The translations under genes and the position numbers were made by a program. A model generated the notes under the pieces. It was not told the origin of the DNA. It made no database searches and saw only the letters and a program-made list of their open reading frames with translations. DNA of 64,000 bases. Origin: Streptococcus downei MFe28 (GTDB lineage: Bacteria; Bacillota; Bacilli; Lactobacillales; Streptococcaceae). The DNA lies in the NCBI RefSeq assembly GCF_900459175.1, contig NZ_UHFA01000002.1, forward strand, positions 2,108,001 through 2,172,000, given 5' to 3'. Shown in pieces: positions 45,688 to 53,752 of the stretch (position 1 is its first letter; every line of letters begins with the position of its first letter).

Positions 45688-45903
45688 CTAATGGGCCAGA
45701 TAGTCTTCCCAAATTTGGTCGAATTGGCCTAGGTTAAAGCTAAAGCTGGCCTGATCTTCCAGATAGCGGCTGACTTCTTCGAAGTCATCGGTGTGTTTTG
45801 GGAAGGTGCTATCGTTAAAGGCTAGGTCTGCCAACAGGGCTGCTGGTTCCTGGGATTTGGGATTGCGTTGCGTCATCAGCCAAGTATAAAAAGATTTTCT
45901 CAT
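45688..45903 (-). CDS. YozE family protein (UPF0346)
   Basis: 71 residues from the ATG at 45903 ([15 protein letters not shown]), the standard start in streptococci. The family pattern [16 protein letters not shown] and FDQIWEDYL is complete and forms a SAM-like helical bundle. Function unknown. The ATG shares a base with the msrA stop (TAATG), so translation is coupled. Confidence 0.9.
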   Translation of the reverse strand: MRKSFYTWLMTQRNPKSQEPAALLADLAFNDSTFPKHTDDFEEVSRYLEDQASFSFNLGQFDQIWEDYLAH

Positions 45904-46409
45904 TACCAATGCTCCTTTAAAAATTGATGACGAAGCTCGCTTGAAAGAGCATAGCGTAAGGGATTCTTCTTGTAGAACTGCTGGTGGTAGCCCTCCGCTG
46001 GATAGAAGGTCTGGGCAGGTTCTATCTTAGTGACAATGGGAGCATCGAAGCGACCAGATGCCTGTAAATCAGCCTTGGAGGCCTCTGCCAGCTCTTTTTG
46101 CTGCTCATTCTCATAGAAAATGACCGGACGGTAATTGTCGCCACGATCCTGGAATTGACCAAAGGCATCGGTGGGGTCGGTCTGAGCCCAGTAAATCTCT
46201 AAGAGTTTTTGATAAGAAACCTGAGTCTCGTCATAGATGATCTCAACAGCCTCGGTATGGCCAGTCTGTCCAGTACAAACCTCTTCATAGCTAGGGTTAA
46301 TGACATGACCTCCCGTATAGCCTGATAGAACTGACTGAACCCCAGGATAGGTCTCGAAGGGTTGGACCATACACCAAAAACAGCCACCCGCAAAAATTGC
46401 TCGCTCCAT
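45903..46409 (-). CDS. msrA: Peptide-methionine (S)-S-oxide reductase
   Basis: 168 residues. Catalytic GCFWC motif at residues 9-13 and the conserved [24 protein letters not shown], given here only as GYTGG and GHTE landmarks. Reduces Met-S-sulfoxide in proteins using thioredoxin. An AGGAGG-like site precedes the ATG. Operon with yozE. Confidence 0.95.
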   Translation of the reverse strand: MERAIFAGGCFWCMVQPFETYPGVQSVLSGYTGGHVINPSYEEVCTGQTGHTEAVEIIYDETQVSYQKLLEIYWAQTDPTDAFGQFQDRGDNYRPVIFYENEQQKELAEASKADLQASGRFDAPIVTKIEPAQTFYPAEGYHQQFYKKNPLRYALSSELRHQFLKEHW

Positions 46410-46480
46410 AATAGCACCTCCTTATGATTGTCTATTATAGCACATCCCCCAAGTAAAACTGCCTTCTAGAAATTTTGCTT

Positions 46481-46588
46481 ATACTCTTCGAAAATCAAAA
46501 TTTTCCATCGTTAACTCACCTTGCCGTACTCCACTCCAGTACTGTCTTCGGTTCGTTGCCTCGGCTAATTTCGATTTTCATTGAGTAT
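46481..46588. repeat. Short BOX-like element without cassettes
   Basis: 108 bp with ends ATACTCTTCGAAAATC and GATTTTCATTGAGTAT. The interior keeps only linker fragments seen in the large elements (CGTTAACTCACCTTGCCGTA, TTGCCTCGGCTAA). It shows what remains when cassettes are absent. Confidence 0.85.
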
Positions 46589-46673
46589 TGCTCCCCCTTC
46601 AAGAGCGCTCGCTAACCAAATAGTAAACTCTGCAAGTGTTCAAAAAATATCCTCCTTATTTTGTTGGTCCCAC

Positions 46674-46705
46674 AAAAAAAGCCAAGCCCGATAAGGGGCT
46701 TGACC
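46674..46705 (-). terminator. Terminator after the PepSY gene
   Basis: Minus strand CAAGCCC (46702-46696) pairs with GGGCTTG (46689-46683), followed by GCTTTTTTT. Confidence 0.88.
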
Positions 46706-46729
46706 TTGAAATTAGCTATCTTGCTTTAC

Positions 46730-47667
46730 TTATTCGTACTCATCGTTAAGATCTTCGTCATCGTCATCTCCGTCATGATGGTCTTGATAGTGGTCACCAT
46801 CGTAATCACTGTCATCATTACCGGCTTGGTCATCGGCTTGACTGGAAGTAGAGCTACTTGAGGTGCTTCCTTGAGAGCTTTGACTTGATGAGCTAGTTTC
46901 AGATGAGGGACTCGTTTGATTCGTTTGTGAAGATGAATTGGTTTGGTTAGATTGACTTGATGAATTATCGGTATCGTTATCAATTTCCAAAATGCTGCCA
47001 TTTACAGCGCTAACAACACAGGAATAGCCGCATTCACCATACTTGAAATTAATCTTATAAACTGGGGAATCATCTTGTTGGTCCTGGTCGACCTTCAATT
47101 CACCAACTTGGTTTTCAGCTAAACCAGCGTTATGAAGGGCGATTTGCTTAGCCTCTTCATTTGTAACACTTGCTTGATTTTGGTTACCCGATGCTTGAGA
47201 AGATGAGCTTGATCCAGCCTGGCTAGATTGCGAGCTTGAGCTACCGGCCTGTGAGCTGGTAGCCGTGCCATTTGTTGGAACTGAACTGCTTGGTGCTGAA
47301 CCCGTTGGTGTAGTCCCTCTATTTGCTTGTGAGTTTTGGGACTTATTGTCCTTTTGCGTTACCGTTCCCTTGTGAGCATCAATAGTATAGTCGTATTCCT
47401 TTTGACCTTCTTGAAATCGACAAGGTAAACTTCCTCATTTTGGTAACGAGTCTTTTCCACCTTAGTAAAGTGAGCCTGATTCTCATTTACACCACAACCC
47501 TTAAGGGCCACAGTCTTAGCCTGCTCCTGGCTGATACAATCAGCACTAGAATGGGAATTAGCAGAAACGGCAGATACACCACCAAGACCGGCTACAGCAA
47601 GACCTAGCGTTGTCAAAATAGCATAGGAGAGCTTTTTGGTTTTCATTAATTGTGTCATTTTTGTCAT
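46730..47667 (-). pseudogene. Secreted double-PepSY protein with acidic tail, broken by a one-base deletion
   Basis: Start at 47667 with AAGGAG 8 nt upstream and a signal peptide ending near VSANS. PepSY domain 1 (ISQEQAKTVALKGCGV ... EEVYLVDFK) is cut at a frameshift near 47411, where AAGAAG probably replaced AAAGAAG. In the other frame the protein resumes with EGQKEYDYTIDAHKG, then a Ser/Gln/Gly-rich linker, PepSY domain 2 (TNEEAKQIALHNAG ... YGECGYSCVV) and a tail rich in Ser, Gln, Asp and His ending DDDDEDLNDEYE. The restored protein would have about 312 residues. Unusual cysteines occur in both domains. A role in surface metal or protease control is inference. Confidence 0.85.
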
Positions 47668-47668
47668 T

Positions 47669-47818
47669 GGTTTTTCTCCTTACGATTCTTACGCCACTAG
47701 CAACCCAAACCGGTTACAAGGAGCCGGCTAGCTTGTTTGTGAATGGTGCTTTACCTTCCGGATACAGCAAAGTTCCCATTCAGAAAAAACGAGGCAACCT
47801 GAGCTGACCTCGCCCCCC
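47669..47818 (-). promoter_or_regulatory. Structured 5' leader of the PepSY gene
   Basis: About 140 nt between the promoter and the start codon. Directly after the promoter comes CGAGG...CCTCG followed by TTTTTT, an early terminator-like hairpin. Next comes TGAATGG/CCATTCA enclosing CTTT/AAAG, then CTAGC/GCTAG enclosing CCGG stems. The arrangement suggests attenuation; no known riboswitch class was recognised. Confidence 0.5.
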
Positions 47819-47847
47819 ATTCTAACGAGGTAAAAATCTTCTGTCAA
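47819..47847 (-). promoter_or_regulatory. Promoter of the PepSY gene
   Basis: Minus strand TTGACA (47847-47842), 17 nt, TAGAAT (47824-47819): consensus -35 and near-consensus -10. A GGCGC-rich short palindrome lies just upstream. Confidence 0.78.
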
Positions 47848-48170
47848 GCGCCCCCCGGCGCTTGTAATATAAGGATTAGACTTAAAAGGCAGGACTGTTG
47901 CGCCATTATTTCATGGCAGATTAGTGCCTCTATGGTCTCTAGACTATGAAAGAAATTGAAAGTAACAAAAATTTTACAGAAAGTCTCGCAACTGAAATTT
48001 ATCCAAGGTCAATGGTTCACACAATTTTCATGCCACCCATTTGAAGGCTGGTCATGAGTATAAGGAGGCTAGGGTAGCGCGATGTGTCCAAGCACTTATC
48101 AGCTCCTAGATGAGAATAAAAACAGCCCAGAACCAAAACTTATTCTTCCAGACCATCCCCCTTAGCTCAC
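47848..48170. other. Intergenic region, no gene seen
   Basis: 323 bp between the PepSY promoter and the cpsD terminator. No ORF, repeat element or clear site. Confidence 0.5.
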
Positions 48171-48193
48171 AAAAAAAGAAGCCCTCAGGCTTC
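48171..48193 (-). terminator. cpsABCD terminator
   Basis: Minus strand GAAGCC (48193-48188) pairs with GGCTTC (48183-48178), followed by TTTTTTT. It ends the operon 9 nt after cpsD. Confidence 0.85.
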
Positions 48194-48201
48194 CTTAATC
48201 T

Positions 48202-48942
48202 TTATTTAGCACGACGCAGGTGACTCGTGTGTTCGCTTTTATCTTTGGACGATGGCTTGCCGTAATCACCATAGCTACCGTAACTACCATAGTTGCCGTA
48301 GTTTTCCGATTTCTCATCAACCTTATTAAGGATAACGCCCAAGAATTGAGCCCCACTCTTTTCCATCTGCTCAATGGCTTTCCGAATGAAGCGGCGACGA
48401 ATGACCCCAGCCTCAGTAATCATGATAGAGGCATCACAATCCTGAGCGATGATAGCCGCATCAACGACCTTGCCAATCGGTGGTGTATCAATCAAGACAT
48501 AATCATAATGTTCCCGAACCGCCTCAATCATCCGCTTGAAGTTATCGCTCTGAAAGAGGGCCGTCGGATTTGGTGGGACCTGTCCCGAAGGAATCATAGT
48601 CAGGTTAGGAACGCTGGTCCGACTGATAGTGGTCTGCAAGTCAGCATGTCCTGACAAGAAGTCGGTCAGACCCTTAAGGGGAGCATCAGGTTTAAAGCTC
48701 CCCATCATGACAGAGTTTCTGGTATCCGCATCAACCAGAAGGGTCCGGTAGCCCGCACGGGCGAAAGATACTGCCAAGCTCATGCTTGTCGTGGACTTCC
48801 CTTCTTTGGGTTGAACCGAGGTCAAAGCAATGACCTTGATGTCACTACCACTAAACTGGATATTAGCTCGGATGGAATTGTAGTATTCCTTAGCCTTATC
48901 CATCAATTTTTCTTTGTTACTAGCTAATTCTAAGTATCCCAT
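48202..48942 (-). CDS. cpsD: Capsule/EPS tyrosine kinase CpsD (Wze)
   Basis: 246 residues. Walker A in PKEGKSTTS, Walker A' LLVDAD and Walker B VLIDTPP define a BY-kinase. The C-terminal tyrosine cluster has alternating YG repeats (NYGNYGSYGSYGDYG) that are autophosphorylated. It works with CpsC as transmembrane adaptor to control polysaccharide chain length and attachment. GAGGAAG precedes the ATG. Last gene of the module; a terminator follows at once and no glycosyltransferase genes are present. Confidence 0.95.
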   Translation of the reverse strand: MGYLELASNKEKLMDKAKEYYNSIRANIQFSGSDIKVIALTSVQPKEGKSTTSMSLAVSFARAGYRTLLVDADTRNSVMMGSFKPDAPLKGLTDFLSGHADLQTTISRTSVPNLTMIPSGQVPPNPTALFQSDNFKRMIEAVREHYDYVLIDTPPIGKVVDAAIIAQDCDASIMITEAGVIRRRFIRKAIEQMEKSGAQFLGVILNKVDEKSENYGNYGSYGSYGDYGKPSSKDKSEHTSHLRRAK

Positions 48943-48950
48943 ACTTCCTC

Positions 48951-49640
48951 CTATAGGCTGTCGGTATTGGGAACAACCCCAAGCAAGGTGCGACCAAGTG
49001 CCTTTTCAACATCTTCACTCGTCTTGATACGATCATCAAGAGCCTCAAAAAGAATCAAAATCACAATAGCAATGAAGCCACCGGCTGCGACCCCAAGAAC
49101 AAAATTCTTCTTGACACTTGGCGAGGTTGGTGACGTTGGTACCTTGGCCGTTTCTGCTGTGGTGACATCCTCAACCTTGGTAACATCCTTGATTTTTTGG
49201 ATAGCAATTTCACGCACAGCATTCGCCAAACGACTGGCCTCCTGTGGGCTCTTATCCTTGACAGAAATCGTAATCAGGCGGGTATCCGTTGGCACATCAA
49301 TACTAATCTTTTGAGAAAGTTCACCAGCACTAATGTCCAACTTTTCCTTGCTGACAACATCTTCCAAGACATCCTGAGACTTGATAATTTCCTTATAGTC
49401 ATTAACCAAGTCGGTTCCTACTTGGATGTCCTGATAATTGATGGAATTATTGTTGCTACTATTAACCACATAGACTCGGGTGGCAGAGGTATAGGTTTTA
49501 GGAATGATAAATACACTAACAAACAGGGCCACGAAGCCAAACAGTAGGGCCACGAAAATAATTAAAAATTTTCGGTTCCATAATTTCTTAAGTAGGGCGA
49601 ATACATCAATTTCAAATGATGCATTATCTGCTGAAGTCAT
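48951..49640 (-). CDS. cpsC: Capsule/EPS chain-length adaptor CpsC (Wzd)
   Basis: 229 residues, Wzz-type: two transmembrane helices (about 25-46 and 180-202) around an extracytoplasmic domain with VPTDTRLITISVKDKSPQEA, and a short cytoplasmic tail that activates CpsD. It precedes cpsD by 8 nt. It is separated from cpsB by 143 nt, more than the near-overlap I recall for other streptococcal cps loci. Confidence 0.94.
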   Translation of the reverse strand: MTSADNASFEIDVFALLKKLWNRKFLIIFVALLFGFVALFVSVFIIPKTYTSATRVYVVNSSNNNSINYQDIQVGTDLVNDYKEIIKSQDVLEDVVSKEKLDISAGELSQKISIDVPTDTRLITISVKDKSPQEASRLANAVREIAIQKIKDVTKVEDVTTAETAKVPTSPTSPSVKKNFVLGVAAGGFIAIVILILFEALDDRIKTSEDVEKALGRTLLGVVPNTDSL

Positions 49641-49783
49641 AGGTTCTCCTTTTGATTGTGATAGTTAAGGGAGCATGATAGGCCATCATGAAAGCTTTGA
49701 CCTTATTGGCCTTATCCCAGCCTAAAAATTCATGTGGGACCAAGGATTCTTAGAGAAAATTGCCAAAGTCCAATCAGCTTTCC

Positions 49784-50515
49784 TTAATTAGTTTTATCCT
49801 CGAGAAGGGCTTGCATATTCTCCTTGAAGAGGGCTTGAGCTCTAGCTTGGCCATAGGTCTTAGCAACTAAGTCATAGGCCTCTTTCATATAAGGGGGGCG
49901 CTTATCAAGGTTATGCATGTCGCTAGCAATACAGTGAACGAGGTCTGCTTCCAAAAAGTAGCGTCCCCTTTGCTTAAAGACCTTCTCCTTGTCGCCAAAG
50001 AGTTTGGGCTTGAGGACATGATTGCTGTTGACTTGAGTATAACAGCCCATGTTGATAATTTCCTGAACACGGTCAGGTTTATTTTCTAGGGCATTGTAGC
50101 GTTCAATATGAGCAACAAGGGGAGTGATTCCCAACATTAAGACCTTGGTCAGGGCCTGGTGGATATCTCGCCAAGGTGTTGTCATACTAAATTCAATCAA
50201 GGCATAGCGACTACCGTCCATGGTTGGAACAAGATTTTTCTCTAATTTCTGACGAAGATCTTCTGTGTAATAGAGTTCTCCCCCATAGAGAATGCTTAGG
50301 TCGGGGAATTTTTTCTCAGCCGCTTCTTTGACCTTTAAAAAGTTGGCATGAATTTTTTCCTCTGGCGTTTCAAACATATCCTTACGCCGATGCGAGGTTG
50401 AAACAAGGATCCGAACCCCCTGGCGGTAGCTCTCGGAGATTAGATTGAGGCTTTCCTCCAGGCTCTTGGGCCCATCATCCACATCAAAAACAATGTGCGA
50501 ATGAATATCTATCAC
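49784..50515 (-). CDS. cpsB: Manganese-dependent protein-tyrosine phosphatase CpsB (Wzh)
   Basis: 243 residues, PHP superfamily. Metal ligands are visible in MIDIHSHIVFDVDDG, STSHRRK, ALIEF, VAHIERY and CIASDMHN. Dephosphorylates CpsD. Starts 2 nt after cpsA. Confidence 0.95.
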   Translation of the reverse strand: MIDIHSHIVFDVDDGPKSLEESLNLISESYRQGVRILVSTSHRRKDMFETPEEKIHANFLKVKEAAEKKFPDLSILYGGELYYTEDLRQKLEKNLVPTMDGSRYALIEFSMTTPWRDIHQALTKVLMLGITPLVAHIERYNALENKPDRVQEIINMGCYTQVNSNHVLKPKLFGDKEKVFKQRGRYFLEADLVHCIASDMHNLDKRPPYMKEAYDLVAKTYGQARAQALFKENMQALLEDKTN

Positions 50516-50517
50516 AC

Positions 50518-51981
50518 TTACTTACCTCCTAAAACATCTTTAATCTTGTCAGCCGCATCGGATACGCTGGCATCATCCAGTTGCATCATGTAGAGGGAAG
50601 CTCCAGGCATGGCATAGGAAGGCAATTCTCCTGTTGAGCCTGTACCCGTAACAGCTTGGGAGCTGACCTTGAAGGAAGCTCCTGAGTCCAATTGCGTATT
50701 GGCAATAGTCATCAAATCGCTGATTGGCATATTGGTTTGGATGGAATCTTGGAGATTGTTGGCGATAGAGGAAATCTTAGAAACTGATTTCGCCGAGGCC
50801 AACTTATTGATGATGGCTGTGATGACCTTCTCTTGGTTCTTACCGCGGTCATTATCACCATTTTCTAGACTATAACGTTCACGAACAAAGGCCAGAGCAC
50901 CTTGTGAATCTAAATGGACATTGCCCACTTCAAAGGTATAATCCTTGTTGGTGTGGGCGGTAAAGGCCTGGTCGTTATAAACGTCAATACCACCTAGCAG
51001 GTCAACTAACTTGAGGAAGGAGGTAAAGTTGAGGCGGGCATAATAATCAATGTTGATATTGTAAAGATTTTCTAAGGTCTTCATAGATGTCTGAACACCA
51101 TAGATACCAGCGTGGGTCAGCTTATCCTTTTGGTTGTTACCTCCATCTGGGATGGTAACGTAGGCATCACGAGGGGTTGTGGTCAAGAGAACCTTGTGAG
51201 TCTTAAGGTTGATGCTGGCAATAATGTTAACATCGGATCGAGAAACTGAGTTAATCGGACCGTAGGTGTCGATACCAGAAATATAGATATTAAAGGCATT
51301 GGTATCAACCTTTTTATTGGATTCAACCTTATTAGCCGTTTGAATCTTATGGCTATAGATGGTCCTAACCTTCTTACTGAAATCCTTGTCCTGGGCTTCA
51401 ATCAGACTAGAGTAGGCACTATTCAGAATAATGGCCTTGGTAGAACCGGACATCAGGTCATTATAGGCCTGGGCATAGGAATCGACATGATTGACGGTTA
51501 TACTCTTGGACTTATCTGCCTTGATTTCTTTGACGAATTCATCAATATTAGTGCCATCGCTTTGGGTTGGTGCCTCGACTTCATCAATGTTTTCTAAGTC
51601 CTTAATGGAACTATCCTTGGGCACAACGATGCTCATTTCTACCTGAGAATACTTGGTGGAGTCATTAAGAGTGCCAATGAAGTTAACAAACTTATTAAAG
51701 CCAAGAAAAGTCAGGGCAGAAATCACCGTAAAAATCACTAAGAGGACACTGGTCCACATCTTGGCGCGATTCTTAACAATGAGAAAGGCCGCTAAAACAA
51801 ATACTACGGCTAGGAGGACTGTAAAAATAAGGTTAAGGTATTTCGAAGCCAAAAAATTATATTTATAGGTGATAAAGAGGGTCATCGCTGAAACCGCCGT
51901 ATAGAGTATAAATAATAAAATATTGACGAAATAATGCGTGCTAAAACTCTTAGACTTGGATCGATTATGTCTTGCCATCAT
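50518..51981 (-). CDS. cpsA: LytR-CpsA-Psr family protein CpsA (Wzg)
   Basis: 487 residues. Three N-terminal helices (about 18-38, 48-68 and 76-94) are followed by the accessory domain and an LCP catalytic domain with the conserved arginines and Asp in SRSDVN, TTPRDAYV and FVRERYSLENGDNDRGKNQ, given in parts. LCP proteins transfer undecaprenyl-linked glycopolymers to peptidoglycan. First gene of cpsABCD; GGAG lies upstream of a tandem ATG-ATG. Confidence 0.95.
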   Translation of the reverse strand: MMARHNRSKSKSFSTHYFVNILLFILYTAVSAMTLFITYKYNFLASKYLNLIFTVLLAVVFVLAAFLIVKNRAKMWTSVLLVIFTVISALTFLGFNKFVNFIGTLNDSTKYSQVEMSIVVPKDSSIKDLENIDEVEAPTQSDGTNIDEFVKEIKADKSKSITVNHVDSYAQAYNDLMSGSTKAIILNSAYSSLIEAQDKDFSKKVRTIYSHKIQTANKVESNKKVDTNAFNIYISGIDTYGPINSVSRSDVNIIASINLKTHKVLLTTTPRDAYVTIPDGGNNQKDKLTHAGIYGVQTSMKTLENLYNINIDYYARLNFTSFLKLVDLLGGIDVYNDQAFTAHTNKDYTFEVGNVHLDSQGALAFVRERYSLENGDNDRGKNQEKVITAIINKLASAKSVSKISSIANNLQDSIQTNMPISDLMTIANTQLDSGASFKVSSQAVTGTGSTGELPSYAMPGASLYMMQLDDASVSDAADKIKDVLGGK

Positions 51982-52012
51982 TGCTTCTCCAGTATTATTG
52001 ATTTCACGCTTT

Positions 52013-52041
52013 ATTATACCTAATTTTTACGACAAGTCCAA
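52013..52041 (-). promoter_or_regulatory. cpsABCD promoter
   Basis: Minus strand TTGGAC (52041-52036), 17 nt, TATAAT (52018-52013), 32 nt before cpsA. Confidence 0.75.
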
Positions 52042-52253
52042 GGAAGTTTAACCCATTTTTAACGTGTCTGTCATAATTTAAACAGTTAACGAAGCTCTGA
52101 AATGGCTTTAGACTAGCCATTTAGCAAGATTGGTTAGCTTCTTTTCCATTAAAAAAATATTTTCAGCTGAGTTTTTTTACAGTCAACAAATCCCAGACTA
52201 AACTCACATCGGTCGTTAATAATTTCAAGGTTTAATGGTGTTTTTCTTTATTA

Positions 52254-52836
52254 AACCTGTTCGAAAAAGTGCTTTTGGTCGAAATCAAACTTATTATTTT
52301 GATACTTTCTAACCTAGCAAGTTTATCAGCGACTTTTAATTGCTGATAAACTACGGTAATCGCTATGGCGATTTACCTAGCTACCTTACTAATACCATTT
52401 CCAAAATATCATCGATTTTGAAAATGTCATGTCGTTAAGTAGTGCGGACGGAAGCGACCACCTTTGGCGTTCCATTCCAACACGAAGTTAGTCCAGTCGA
52501 TATTACTGGACTAGCTGAGTTAGTCAGGAAGCTAACCCATCTCAATGGAGATGGACGTTTGACATCAGACACTTTAGTGGCTTGATGTCTTTGCTTCCTG
52601 CTATTTTTTGAGCCCTTCGCTTTTACATTTTTAGGCTCAGGCAGATTTCGTCCACTGGACGAAATCTCTTCAAAAAATCCGTTATTAGCAACAAAAAGAG
52701 TTGTTGCTAATAATGCCACTACGGCGAAAGTATCACCTAGGTTCACTCTCCCTCTATAATTTAGAAAATTAAATATCCCTGTATTTTCTGCCGGAGGGAG
52801 CATTTGAGGAAAGTGAACATATCTCCAAACAAGTCC
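52254..52836. repeat. Large GACTTGTTCG-type mosaic element with two cassettes
   Basis: About 580 bp with imperfect ends (CCTGTTCGAAAAAGT; right end related to GGACTTGTTTGGAGA in reverse). Left cassette: GTTTATCAGCGA/TTGCTGATAAAC, GGTAATCG/CGATTTACC, spacer TAGCTACCTTACTAA, CAAAAT/ATTTTG. Shared core: GTGCGGACGGAAGCGA and GGCGTTCCATTCC. Right cassette, inverted: TAGTCCAG/CTGGACTA, CCATCTC/GAGATGG, GACATCAGACAC/GTGGCTTGATGTC. Then the TTTCGTCCACTGGACGAAA and TTATTAGCAACAA stems shared with the element at 1951. Confidence 0.83.
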
Positions 52837-52873
52837 ATCGATTCCAGACCTTAGTTTTAACTCGGTATTAAAC

Positions 52874-53350
52874 TTATTGCAGACCAGTTTGGGCTGGCTG
52901 GCTCAGAGCATCCAGCTGACTTTGCAGGTCTGATTTTTTCGAGGTGGTTGTTACCTTGTCAATGGCTCCTTGGGCTAACTGGATATTGTCCGCAGTCGGA
53001 TTGGCCTGGGCATTGGCCAAGGCTAGCTTAGCTGAAACAATATTAAAGCGCTCCTGATAGGCAGCCTTCTGACTTTTATTGGAAACCTGATCAATCTCAT
53101 CTTGGAGACTGTCAAGCTTATCGACACTAGGATTATTTTCCAGCGCTTCTAAATCTGCTTCCACGTTCTTATTGCTTTGTGATGACGAAGAGGAACTGCT
53201 AGTGCTAGAGATATACCTTGGCGCTACCTCTACATCTCCCCCCTTAACTGGCTTATTGCTGTATTTGGTATAGACAAAGAGACCAAAAATAAGAACAAGC
53301 AGGGCAAGGCTCATTGCTAAATATAGGCTTTCACTTCTTTTAAACTTCAT
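52874..53350 (-). CDS. Membrane-anchored coiled-coil protein of unknown function
   Basis: 158 residues from the ATG at 53350 (MKFKRSESLYLAM); an upstream in-frame start would add eleven atypical residues. One N-terminal transmembrane helix (about 9-28), a Ser-rich linker (STSSSSSSSQ), then a helical region of about 100 residues with heptad-like Leu/Ala spacing and repeated LDSLQDEIDQV / AQGAIDKV / QLDALSQ blocks. The extracytoplasmic location is inferred. No family recognised. Confidence 0.68.
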   Translation of the reverse strand: MKFKRSESLYLAMSLALLVLIFGLFVYTKYSNKPVKGGDVEVAPRYISSTSSSSSSSQSNKNVEADLEALENNPSVDKLDSLQDEIDQVSNKSQKAAYQERFNIVSAKLALANAQANPTADNIQLAQGAIDKVTTTSKKSDLQSQLDALSQPAQTGLQ

Positions 53351-53515
53351 AAAGACCCTCTCTCTTAAAATATTGGAAGACAACTGGGATGACTAGACTT
53401 ATAGCGACAAGCCAGTCCTAGCGCTTCTCTCCCTTGAATGCGACCGACTATTCATCAATCGTCTGAATAGCTTTCATTGGGCTATAAGCCCCATCTGAAA
53501 GCAGATACAAAATTT

Positions 53516-53543
53516 ATTATAGCTTATTTCGGGAATTATTCAA
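53516..53543 (-). promoter_or_regulatory. Promoter of the coiled-coil membrane protein
   Basis: Minus strand TTGAAT (53543-53538), 16 nt, TATAAT (53521-53516), giving a leader of about 160 nt. The rest of 53351-53699 shows no gene. Confidence 0.6.
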
Positions 53544-53699
53544 GTTAGTGAGAAGAAAATGCAGAAAATTAGCATTATTTTCATTTAAGGGTCAGGGAAA
53601 ATTAGAACCAAGAATCTATATCTAAGACTAAACCAAGCATTCGCCTTTACAAGGAATAGGCGCTGAATGTGGCTAGTTCCACTTATCGCGTTATGGCAC

Positions 53700-53736
53700 G
53701 AAAAAGCTGGTGAAATGAACTTCCGCCAGCTTTTAC
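53700..53736 (-). terminator. livF operon terminator
   Basis: AAAAGCTGG (53702-53710) pairs with CCAGCTTTT (53726-53734); on the minus strand a T-run follows, 17 nt after the livF stop. Confidence 0.88.
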
Positions 53737-53752
53737 TTTGATTTTATGAGTT

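Noticed and set aside
45603..47667. Mobile element explanation for the msrA to PepSY region
   Set aside because: No transposase, integrase or terminal duplication is visible; only a short BOX-like element is present.
52435..52803. 122-codon minus-strand reading frame inside the large repeat element
   Set aside because: It lies wholly within the mosaic repeat, is made of hairpin-derived sequence, has no credible start context and resembles no protein.
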